This document shows positions 1 to 5,183 of a stretch of DNA of 5,681 nt, one piece after another; positions within the stretch are counted from its first letter, which is position 1, and each line of letters opens with the position of its first letter. The stretch lies in assembly GCA_028823075.1 (NCBI GenBank), contig JAPKCE010000149.1, positions 1 through 5,681 on the forward strand, written 5' to 3'. This stretch comes from Myxococcota bacterium (GTDB taxonomy: Bacteria; Myxococcota; UBA4151). Below the pieces are notes generated by a model. It saw only the letters and a list, made by a program, of their open reading frames with translations. It did no database searches and was not told the DNA's origin. Position numbers and translations under genes: made by a program.

Positions 1-847
1 CCCGACCCAAGTTACCTTTAATCGGAAGGCTATTCGGCTTGAGCACAGCAGCCGATTCGAAAGCATCTTTGCTGCCCTTAAGGTCACCTACTTCGGCCAA
101 AACCTCGCCGAGCTTGAAGCGCGCCTCGACATTTTGCGGGTCACGCAGGGCGGCGTCACGAAAGGCTTCAGCGGCCGACTTGAGTTTATTTTCACTGCGC
201 AACACGTCGCCTTGAGCCACCGCCTGACGAGCGATCTTCTGTAGGTAGGGAGCCGCGACGCCGACGCTCTTCAAGTTCTTTTTCTGGGCTTTCGCCGTGC
301 CGGTCGCAGGTTTAGCTGACGCGGTCAGCGCCTGCTTAAGTTGCGTCACCTTCAGTTGAGCCTTTTTGACGTACTTTTGCTCGCTGGGACGTCTTTCCAG
401 TAAAATGTATTTTTCATAATTGGGGATTGCCTGCTGGGGCTCACCCAGCAGACTGAAGGTCTCGGCCATCCCATAAAACCCATCCGGGTCTTTGGGCATC
501 ATGCGCACGTAGGCGGAATAAGACTGAACAGCTTCTTGAAGCTGACCAGACTTGCGCTGAACCAAAGCCAGTTGATAACGCCCTGCTGCCATGCGCGGGT
601 GTTTGGCGAGCAAGCTCTTCAGTTGTAGAATCGCTTCGTCGTAGCGTTTTTGTTTGTAGATAGCCTTGGCCAACCGCAGGCTAAATTGCGGGTTGCTCTC
701 ATCAGCCGAGACTGCGGCACGCAGACTTTTCTCGGCTTCAGCATAATCTTTCTTTTTATAAGCCGCGACGCCGGCGGCAAAGTCTTCATTCGCTCCCGCG
801 AAAGCGAGGCCGGGAATAATTAGAGTTAACAACAAGATGCGATTCAT
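1..847 (-). CDS. Exported TPR-repeat protein, N-terminal 282 residues (gene continues past left edge)
   Basis: The frame is open from an ATG at 847-845 to the window edge with no stop, so the gene is partial at its C-terminus. Residues 1-17 (MNRILLLTLIIPGLAFA) form a signal peptide with an AFA cleavage site before Gly18, so the protein is probably periplasmic. TPR-type helical pairs follow: about 22-55 (YKKKDYAEAEKSLRAAV), 56-89 (YKQKRYDEAILQL), 90-123 (QRKSGQLQEAVQSY) and 124-157 (GEPQQAIPNYEKYI). A Lys/Ala/Thr-rich linker occupies about 158-203. More TPRs lie at about 204-241 and 242-275, and another begins at the edge. TPRs mediate protein-protein contacts, and the partner cannot be told from sequence. 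The start is favoured by AGGAG (853-857), 5 bases upstream. The gene is divergent from skp, which suggests but does not prove a link to envelope biogenesis. Family-level identity as a TPR protein is secure; the specific function is unknown. Confidence 0.88.
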   Translation of the reverse strand, partial: MNRILLLTLIIPGLAFAGANEDFAAGVAAYKKKDYAEAEKSLRAAVSADESNPQFSLRLAKAIYKQKRYDEAILQLKSLLAKHPRMAAGRYQLALVQRKSGQLQEAVQSYSAYVRMMPKDPDGFYGMAETFSLLGEPQQAIPNYEKYILLERRPSEQKYVKKAQLKVTQLKQALTASAKPATGTAKAQKKNLKSVGVAAPYLQKIARQAVAQGDVLRSENKLKSAAEAFRDAALRDPQNVEARFKLGEVLAEVGDLKGSKDAFESAAVLKPNSLPIKGNLGR

Positions 848-852
848 GCATA

Positions 853-857
853 CTCCT
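853..857 (-). promoter_or_regulatory. Shine-Dalgarno of the TPR gene
   Basis: On the minus strand AGGAG stands 5 bases before the ATG at 847-845. It decides between that start and the overlapping ATG at 851-849, which is in another frame and too close to the AGGAG. Confidence 0.7.
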
Positions 858-910
858 CTGATGTCCAGAGCTACGGCCAGTTTGAACCGTGAGCACCTGC
901 GACGGCAACT

Positions 911-939
911 ATGGTAGCCAGCCCGGGCCCGGGCGTAAA
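911..939 (-). promoter_or_regulatory. Candidate sigma70-type promoter of the TPR gene
   Basis: On the minus strand, TTTACG (939-934, four of six matches to TTGACA) is followed after exactly 17 bases by TACCAT (916-911, four of six to TATAAT). Transcription would begin near 904, giving a leader of roughly 57 bases. The spacer is almost filled by a perfect GC palindrome. The match is only moderate and the organism's sigma-factor preferences are unknown. Confidence 0.3.
921..934. repeat. Perfect 14-bp palindrome GCCCGGGCCCGGGC
   Basis: The sequence equals its own reverse complement over 14 bases and is built from two overlapping GCCCGGGC units. It lies between the candidate -35 and -10 of the TPR gene, touching one base of the -35. 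This is where a dimeric repressor, or a spacer-binding activator of MerR type, could act. The palindrome is seen directly; an operator role is inference. In GC-rich DNA such a palindrome can also arise by chance. Confidence 0.5.
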
Positions 940-962
940 GAATGCAGACGTTCTTTCTTGGC

Positions 963-990
963 GGTCGGGCGTGCGGATGGTGGTCGGGCG
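963..990. repeat. Two direct copies of GGTCGGGCG, 19 bp apart start to start
   Basis: Identical 9-mers lie at 963-971 and 982-990, upstream of both flanking genes. The 19-bp period is close to two helical turns, which would place both copies on one face of the DNA. A TGGTCGGGCGC string also occurs inside lpxA near 2840, so chance in GC-rich sequence is a real alternative. Confidence 0.35.
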
Positions 991-998
991 CGATGAGA

Positions 999-1039
999 TG
1001 ACGGCTTGATTGGGGCTCAAGGCGACAGTCGAGCCGTCA
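999..1039 (+). promoter_or_regulatory. Long stem-loop upstream of skp
   Basis: TGACGGCT (999-1006) pairs perfectly with AGCCGTCA (1032-1039). Pairing continues inward through TGATTG (1007-1012) against CAGTCG (1026-1031) with two G-U wobbles. The result is a 14-pair stem around a 13-base loop. The wobbles are allowed only if the plus strand is transcribed; in the opposite RNA they become A-C mismatches. That points to an RNA structure in a skp leader transcript. No T-run follows, so it is not a typical intrinsic terminator. Its role is unknown. Confidence 0.45.
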
Positions 1040-1089
1040 GCCCAGCACATACCGCGCCGCTGGACCCAAGCGACGCATTCAGCCAGTTG

Positions 1090-1118
1090 TTGACCCCGAG
1101 CCCTTTGGCCCCTAACTC
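1090..1118 (+). promoter_or_regulatory. Weak candidate promoter for the skp-lpx operon
   Basis: TTGACC (1090-1095, five of six to the -35 consensus) is followed after 17 bases by TAACTC (1113-1118), which fits the -10 poorly (two of six). If real, transcription would start near 1125, downstream of the 999-1039 stem-loop. The true promoter may lie elsewhere or use another sigma factor. Confidence 0.2.
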
Positions 1119-1126
1119 CCCAACCT

Positions 1127-1148
1127 GCGCTCCAAAGCGCGTCTGGAG
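1127..1148 (+). promoter_or_regulatory. skp ribosome binding site with two competing small hairpins
   Basis: GGAG (1145-1148) sits 6 bases before the skp ATG and fixes that start. Just upstream, GCGCT (1127-1131) can pair with AGCGC (1136-1140) around a CCAA loop, leaving GGAG free. Alternatively CTCCA (1130-1134) can pair with TGGAG (1144-1148) and hide the site. The two stems share bases and exclude each other. The pairings are seen in the sequence; a regulatory effect is inference, since both stems are short. Confidence 0.4.
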
Positions 1149-1154
1149 AACAAA

Positions 1155-1670
1155 ATGAGCAGCCTTATTCGCATGGTCTCACTATCGATCGTCCTCTGCG
1201 CCACGTCGGCAATCGCCCAACAAAGCGACGCGCGCATCGGCATCATCCGTCTTCAAGACGCACTAACCGGCTGCAAAGAAGGCAAGGCCGCGCGCAAAAA
1301 GCTACAGGCTGACTTCACCGGTAAACAGAACCAATTAAAAAACAGAGAGGCCGCCTTAAAGCGCCGCTATGAGCAACTCGAAAAACAGAAAGAAACCGCC
1401 AAAGAAACCCAGATGCGCAAGGATCTAGCGAGCTTTCAAAAGTCGGTGCTCGAAGCGCAGCAGTTACGCGCCCAACTGCAGCAAGAACTGGCTCAAAAAG
1501 AAGCCGCATTAACGCGGAAAATCCTGGCGCGCATGAAGCCCCTCATCGCCAAGATTGCGCGCAAGGGCGGCTACACCGTCATCCTCGACGCCGGCCAGGT
1601 GCTGCATGCCCCCGACGATCTCGACGTGACCAATAAGCTGATTCAACTCTACGATAAAGAGAACCCATGA
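1155..1670 (+). CDS. skp: Skp/OmpH-family periplasmic chaperone
   Basis: This 171-residue protein fits Skp (OmpH), the trimeric periplasmic chaperone that holds unfolded outer-membrane proteins on their way to the BAM complex. Residues 1-21 form a signal peptide ending SAIA before Gln22. The mature start ARIGIIRLQDAL (26-37) is the family's first beta strand. Residues about 41-135 are a Lys/Gln/Glu-rich coiled coil (KKLQADFTGKQNQLKNREAA), the tentacle helices. The end (GGYTVILDAGQVLHAPDDLD, 138-157) is the usual C-terminal strand and DLT-like turn, here DVTNKLIQLYD. Cys15 lies in the signal peptide without a proper lipobox, so a lipoprotein is unlikely. GGAG six bases upstream supports the start. 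The stop overlaps the lpxD start as ATGA. Skp next to lpxD is a widespread arrangement. No bamA lies upstream here. Confidence 0.92.
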   Translation: MSSLIRMVSLSIVLCATSAIAQQSDARIGIIRLQDALTGCKEGKAARKKLQADFTGKQNQLKNREAALKRRYEQLEKQKETAKETQMRKDLASFQKSVLEAQQLRAQLQQELAQKEAALTRKILARMKPLIAKIARKGGYTVILDAGQVLHAPDDLDVTNKLIQLYDKENP

Positions 1671-2701
1671 AGCTGCATCAACTGGCCGAAGCTCTGGGCG
1701 CTACCCTCGTCGGGACCAACGGCGAGGTCGAGATCAAAGGTATCGCCACCCTGAGCGAGGCCGGCTCCGACCAGTTGAGCTTTTTAACCAACCCCGCCTA
1801 CGCCCGGGAAGCCGCCGAGACCGGTGCCGCAGCGGTACTTGCCAAACGCGGTAAAGTAGCGCCGGAGAGCCTGCTCAAGGGAGCTAGCCTTCTCGAGCAC
1901 GACGCTCCCTACCTAGCGCTCGCCAAGGCTCTCGAACTCTTCCACCCCAACCAAGATATGCCCGCCGGCGTCCATAAAACAGCGCTCATCCACCTCGGTG
2001 CCGAGGTTCATCCCAGCGCGGCCATAGGCCCTTACGTTGTCATTAAAAAGGGTGCCCGCATTGGCGCCAAAGCCCGACTCGAAACCGGTGTCGTTATCGG
2101 CGAAGGTGCCAGCGTGGACGAAGGCGCGTACCTAGGACCTTACTGCGTCGTCGCAGCAAAATGCTCCGTGGGTGCCCATTGCCAACTCGAACCCCATTGT
2201 GTGGTGGGCAGCAACGGCTTTGGCTACGCCACCGACAAAGAATTTAAGCATCGTCGCGTGCCGCAAGTGGGCTCGGCCCATCTCGAGGCTTATGTGGACC
2301 TCGGCGCGCATTGCTTGGTCGATCGCGGCGCCATTAGCACCACGCGCGTGGGCGCCGGTACCAAGATGGGCAATCACAACATCATCGGACATAACGTTCA
2401 GGTCGGTGAAAACTGCTTGATCGTCGGCCAGGTAGCGCTTTCGGGCTCCTCCAGCGTCGGCGACCGGGTGACCATTGCCGGAAACGTCGGTGTTGTGGGC
2501 CATGTGCATATTGGGGACGGCGCCACCGTCGCGGCGAAATCAGCGGTCACCCGCTCCATCCCTGCCGGACAGACCGTGCGCGGCTTTCCGGCGCGCCCCT
2601 ATAAAGAGGTGAGCATAGAAATGAAGCTAGTGAGCGAACTTCCGGACCTCTTCAAACGCTTGGCGGCGCTCGAAGCGCAGCTCGGCAAGCCTGAGGCTTA
2701 G
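1667..2701 (+). CDS. lpxD: UDP-3-O-(3-hydroxyacyl)glucosamine N-acyltransferase LpxD
   Basis: LpxD transfers a 3-hydroxyacyl chain from acyl-ACP to the 2-amino group of UDP-3-O-acylglucosamine, the third step of lipid A synthesis, in the cytoplasm. At 344 residues it has the family's usual length. Residues about 1-100 form the N-terminal uridine-binding domain (SFLTNPAYA at 38-46). From about 103 to 300 it is a left-handed beta helix of hexapeptide repeats (IGPYVV, IGAKAR, IGEGAS), broken by the GSNGFGYATD segment (181-190). A C-terminal helix follows at about 312-340. By alignment from memory with the E. coli enzyme, His242 in IIGHNV matches the catalytic His239 and His279 in VVGHVHIG matches His276. 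Oddly, position 235 is Gly in KMGNHN where the family normally has Asp (E. coli Asp232). Translation is coupled to skp through ATGA; only a weak purine-rich stretch precedes the ATG. Confidence 0.96.
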   Translation: MKLHQLAEALGATLVGTNGEVEIKGIATLSEAGSDQLSFLTNPAYAREAAETGAAAVLAKRGKVAPESLLKGASLLEHDAPYLALAKALELFHPNQDMPAGVHKTALIHLGAEVHPSAAIGPYVVIKKGARIGAKARLETGVVIGEGASVDEGAYLGPYCVVAAKCSVGAHCQLEPHCVVGSNGFGYATDKEFKHRRVPQVGSAHLEAYVDLGAHCLVDRGAISTTRVGAGTKMGNHNIIGHNVQVGENCLIVGQVALSGSSSVGDRVTIAGNVGVVGHVHIGDGATVAAKSAVTRSIPAGQTVRGFPARPYKEVSIEMKLVSELPDLFKRLAALEAQLGKPEA

Positions 2702-2707
2702 CGGTAG

Positions 2708-3499
2708 ATGAGCGTCCATAACCTGGCCCTCGTCCACTCCTCTGCTCAGGTTCATGAGAGCGCAATTATTCATGCTTTCACGACCATCGGTGAGCATGTC
2801 GTGGTGGGGCCCCGTTGCGAAATCGGCCCTCACGCTCATGTGGTCGGGCGCACCACTCTAGCCGAGGATGTACGCATTTTCCCTTACGCCTCGGTGGGCG
2901 AAGTGCCGCCCGACCTCAAATTTAAAGGCGAACCCGCTACGGTCGAGATTGGTGCACGAACTGTCGTGCGCGAAAACGCCACCATCACCATCGGTACGGC
3001 GCACGGCATCATGAAAACCGTTGTCGGCAGCGATTGCCTCATTATGAGCTACTGCCACGTCGGGCACGACAGCGTCATCGGTAAGGGTGTCATTATGGCC
3101 AACTGCGCCCAGCTCGCAGGGCATGTCGAAGTGGCTGACGGGGTTATTTTAGGCGCCCTAAGTGGTGTGCATCAGTTCTGCCGACTCGGAACCCGAGCGA
3201 TGCTCGCCGGCGGTGCCAAAGTAACTCAAGATGTACCGCCTTGGACCATGGCGCACGGCGACCGAGCGCGCCTCGTTGGGCTGAACGTCGAGCGCATGCG
3301 CCGAGAGCAGCTAACCGACGATGTAAGGCGTTCGCTAAAGCGCGCCTACCGCTATGCTTGTCGCCAGGGGATGACCCCCGAAGACGCTGCATCGAAGATT
3401 GAGGGTGCTGGCTTGACATCACTGGAATCCCAGGAGTTTCTAAGTTTCGTATCCAACAGCCAGCGCGGCTTATGCTCGGCTCGAGTTCAAGCAAAATGA
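2708..3499 (+). CDS. lpxA: Acyl-ACP:UDP-N-acetylglucosamine O-acyltransferase LpxA
   Basis: LpxA performs the first step of lipid A synthesis, moving a 3-hydroxyacyl group from ACP to the 3-OH of UDP-GlcNAc. The 263 residues match the family length. Hexapeptide repeats form a beta helix over about residues 8-185, and an alpha-helical C-terminal domain (190-263) ends near the typical SQRGL. Hallmarks are SVGEVPPDLKFKGEP (62-76, substrate loop; Asp69 and Lys71 match E. coli Asp74 and Lys76) and SYCHVGHDSVIG (114-125) with His120 at the catalytic His125 position. His117, His139 and His155 match E. coli His122, His144 and His160. Gly168 falls at the acyl-length ruler site (E. coli Gly173), which in known enzymes goes with a longer chain than Met does. 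The ATG lies 6 bases after the lpxD stop with only a distant GAGG (2693-2696), so it probably depends on coupling. fabZ, often found between lpxD and lpxA, is absent. Confidence 0.97.
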   Translation: MSVHNLALVHSSAQVHESAIIHAFTTIGEHVVVGPRCEIGPHAHVVGRTTLAEDVRIFPYASVGEVPPDLKFKGEPATVEIGARTVVRENATITIGTAHGIMKTVVGSDCLIMSYCHVGHDSVIGKGVIMANCAQLAGHVEVADGVILGALSGVHQFCRLGTRAMLAGGAKVTQDVPPWTMAHGDRARLVGLNVERMRREQLTDDVRRSLKRAYRYACRQGMTPEDAASKIEGAGLTSLESQEFLSFVSNSQRGLCSARVQAK

Positions 3500-4311
3500 G
3501 CCCGCGCTGCATCGCCATCGTCGCTGGCGGCGGGCTGTTACCGGGGCTTTTGGCGAGCGCTATTCGCGCCGCCGGTCAGCGCTGCGTCGTCGCCAATTTG
3601 CGCGGCGAATCTTTAGGTCTTGAGCCCCCTTTGGTCGATGCCTCGGTGAGCGTTGCGGTAGGTGCGCTGGGTAAAACGTTAAAATTCTTAAAGCAGCAAG
3701 GCGCCGACGAGGTGTTGCTCGCGGGCGGGGTCGATAAAACCCGCTTATTCCGCACGGCTCGCCCCGACCTGGCAGCTTTGAAACTGCTTAAAAGCCTGCC
3801 GGAGTCGGGCGACGACCGGCTGCTGCGCGCCTTGACCAAAGTCTTTGAGGACGAAGGCTTTCCCGTCGGCTGCCCGGTGGAGTGGCTGCCCGAGCACCGC
3901 GCCACCGAAGGGCGTATGAGCGGGCGAGCTCCGGGCGAAAAGATAGTCGCTGATTTGGCCTTTGGCCTGCGCATCGCCAACGCGGTGGGCGAGTTGGAGA
4001 TCGGTCAAACGGTGGTCGTTCGTCAGGGCTGCGTTGTAGCTGTCGAGGCAGTTGAGGGTACGGACGCCATGTTGGGTCGAGCCGGACCGCTAGCGAAACG
4101 CGGTGCCGTCGTGGTTAAGGCGATTAAACCCAACCAGGATCACCGGTTGGACATGCCTACCGTCGGCGTCGAGACGCTCAAGGTGATGGCCGACAACAAC
4201 CTCAAATGGCTGGGTCTTGAGGTCGGTTGTTTAATGCTCGATAAGCCTGCCCTTTTGGCAGAAGCGAAGCGTTTAGGCATTGGGATCGCTGGGCTGCTAG
4301 GGAAAAGGTAG
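3496..4311 (+). CDS. lpxI: UDP-2,3-diacylglucosamine pyrophosphatase LpxI (DUF1009)
   Basis: LpxI hydrolyses UDP-2,3-diacylglucosamine to lipid X and UMP, the step done by the unrelated LpxH in E. coli. The opening IAIVAGGGLLPGLLA (6-20) is the family's glycine-rich N-terminal signature, and RTARPDLAALKLL (86-98) and DDRLLRALTKVFEDEGF (106-122) follow. The C-terminal catalytic domain has GAVVVKAIKPNQDHRLDMPT (203-222) then VG. Asp219 corresponds to the Asp shown to be essential in Caulobacter LpxI (Asp225). The ATG at 3496 is preferred to the in-frame ATG at 3472. It gives a 4-base ATGA overlap with lpxA, a 271-residue protein of typical length, and an N-terminus that begins right at the conserved strand. 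Neither start has a good ribosome binding site, so coupling to lpxA is likely. Its 3' end overlaps the convergent pilin gene by 15 bp. lpxB does not follow. Confidence 0.95.
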   Translation: MSPRCIAIVAGGGLLPGLLASAIRAAGQRCVVANLRGESLGLEPPLVDASVSVAVGALGKTLKFLKQQGADEVLLAGGVDKTRLFRTARPDLAALKLLKSLPESGDDRLLRALTKVFEDEGFPVGCPVEWLPEHRATEGRMSGRAPGEKIVADLAFGLRIANAVGELEIGQTVVVRQGCVVAVEAVEGTDAMLGRAGPLAKRGAVVVKAIKPNQDHRLDMPTVGVETLKVMADNNLKWLGLEVGCLMLDKPALLAEAKRLGIGIAGLLGKR

Positions 4312-4473
4312 GTTGAGCACCGTATAGAAGCTGTCGTGGTAGACATCCCAAGCGTATAAAAATCGCGGCAACATAAAGCCACCAACGGCGAAACAACCGA
4401 CCAAAAACGCCGCCACAATGATGGCATATTCGCTGAGCGCTTGCCCACTTTCATCGATCCAAAACCGCCTCAT
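4297..4473 (-). CDS. Flp/Tad-type (class IVb) prepilin-like protein, 58 residues
   Basis: The short protein starts MRRFWIDESG and continues QALSEYAIIVAAFLVGCFAV. This matches the Flp prepilin pattern: a short charged leader ending in Gly10, then Glu at +5 and Tyr at +6 (Glu15, Tyr16) at the head of a hydrophobic helix (about 12-34). A prepilin peptidase would be expected to cut after Gly10, leaving a pilin of about 48 residues. The tail (PRFLYAWDVYHDSFYTVLNL, 36-55) is aromatic-rich. The ATG at 4473 is chosen over a longer in-frame start at 4575 because it gives an ATGA overlap with the upstream gene's stop (4470-4472) and places the leader correctly; the longer start would put 34 residues before the leader. 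Flp pilins assemble through the Tad machinery, none of which is in the window. It could instead be a minor pseudopilin. The family call is good; the role is inferred. Confidence 0.8.
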   Translation of the reverse strand: MRRFWIDESGQALSEYAIIVAAFLVGCFAVGGFMLPRFLYAWDVYHDSFYTVLNLPFP

Positions 4474-5183
4474 GGATCCAGGTCCATCTGGCGCGGCAAC
4501 TGGGTCAAGCGCAGTTGCGTGCCCTGCTCCTTGCGCTGCAAAAGCTCCTGCAAGGTGCGGTCGCCCTGAGTCCAATAGCGCAAAAACGCGCCGCTGCGAC
4601 GCATCTGCTCCTCATGCTCTTCACCGACAACCTGCAAAGTCCAGCCCTGCGCCCGCAGCTTTTTCGCGCTGCGATCGATGTTGGCATTAAATGAGCCTTC
4701 GAGATCACGCACCTGGGCTTCACCCTTTCCACCCAAAGCCGGACCTGCTGTCGGCCCATCGCCTCCGACTTGCAAGCCCGCCACCGTAACCCAAACCGAC
4801 AAACCGCCCTCGCCCGGCTGGAGAAAGAAGCTCTCCTGGCGCTCGGCGTCGAGATCGACGGCAGACAGGAACAAACCGCCGTCTTTTGTTTCTTGCTGAC
4901 TACCGAGCAGCTCACGCCGCTGCCAGCGTGCCGCTATGCGCGCAGCCACCAAAGCCTGTTCGCCTTTAGCGAGCCAGAGGTACCCCGAATTGAGGCTGCG
5001 ACCGATGGCGTCGCTGCTGCTCCCCGCGGGCATCCACTGACCTAAAAAGCCTTCCGGAAGCCCCGGCACGCCCGCCCTCGGCGCCATGGCCGGAGCCGAA
5101 CTCGGCAGACTGGCCCAAACCAAAGGAGCGCTCACGGCGAAGCCAACAAGCATAGAACCGACAAGAAGTTTTAACGGAAACAT
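4470..5183 (-). CDS. Unrecognised exported or membrane-anchored 237-residue protein beside the pilin gene
   Basis: I do not recognise this family. Residues about 4-25 (LKLLVGSMLVGFAVSAPLVW) are a signal peptide or N-terminal anchor, with possible cleavage after VWA at 24. A Pro/Ala/Ser-rich stretch follows (26-42). Residues 62-95 (SGYLWLAKGEQALVAARIAA) look helical. Residues 104-140 read as alternating strands (LFLSAVDLDAERQESFFLQP, then LSVWVTVAGLQVG). A Gly-rich loop spans 140-153 and a charged helical C-terminal part spans 170-237, ending RQMDLDP. There is no Cys and no enzyme motif I can identify. GGAGG (5188-5192) lies 4 bases before the ATG. The gene overlaps the upstream gene by 13 bases and the pilin by 4, so the three are probably co-translated, and a role in pilus assembly or envelope attachment is a reasonable guess. 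Other frames over the same DNA give less protein-like sequence. Confidence 0.72.
   Translation of the reverse strand: MFPLKLLVGSMLVGFAVSAPLVWASLPSSAPAMAPRAGVPGLPEGFLGQWMPAGSSSDAIGRSLNSGYLWLAKGEQALVAARIAARWQRRELLGSQQETKDGGLFLSAVDLDAERQESFFLQPGEGGLSVWVTVAGLQVGGDGPTAGPALGGKGEAQVRDLEGSFNANIDRSAKKLRAQGWTLQVVGEEHEEQMRRSGAFLRYWTQGDRTLQELLQRKEQGTQLRLTQLPRQMDLDP

Larger units (their letters stand above)
848..1154. other. Divergent intergenic region between the TPR gene and skp
   Basis: This 307-base stretch separates two divergently transcribed genes, so it should carry both promoters. I see no convincing protein gene. The only ATG-started reading frame of note on the plus strand (911-1009, 32 codons) has no ribosome binding site. 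The visible structure consists of a 14-bp palindrome (921-934), an AAAGAA/TTCTTT inverted repeat (937-956), a 9-bp direct repeat (963-971 and 982-990), a long imperfect stem-loop (999-1039), and small hairpins at the skp ribosome binding site (1127-1148). Confidence 0.8.

Noticed and set aside
911..1009. 32-codon plus-strand reading frame in the intergenic region, ending at the base of the stem-loop
   Set aside because: It has no ribosome binding site and no protein-like features, it overlaps the candidate TPR promoter, and it is short enough to be chance.
999..1039. Intrinsic terminator at the stem-loop
   Set aside because: No T-run follows the stem on the plus strand, and no gene upstream on that strand needs terminating.
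2132..2509. 125-codon minus-strand reading frame within lpxD
   Set aside because: It is a shadow of the well-supported lpxD frame; the repetitive hexapeptide codons keep the opposite strand open. Its product has no recognisable features.
3472..3495. Eight-residue N-terminal extension of LpxI
   Set aside because: The extension has no ribosome binding site and no family similarity. The ATG at 3496 forms an ATGA junction with lpxA.
3576..4008. Minus-strand reading frames within lpxI
   Set aside because: They overlap an intact conserved gene and give Ser/Arg/Pro-rich sequence typical of antisense GC-rich DNA.
4297..4575. Longer 92-residue version of the pilin starting at 4575
   Set aside because: The extra 34 residues would lie within the upstream gene and push the prepilin leader inward. 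The ATG at 4473 with an ATGA overlap fits far better.
4418..5045. Plus-strand reading frames across the pilin and 237-residue genes
   Set aside because: The minus-strand genes show a pilin motif, a signal peptide, ribosome binding site and stop-start overlaps; the plus-strand products show none of these.
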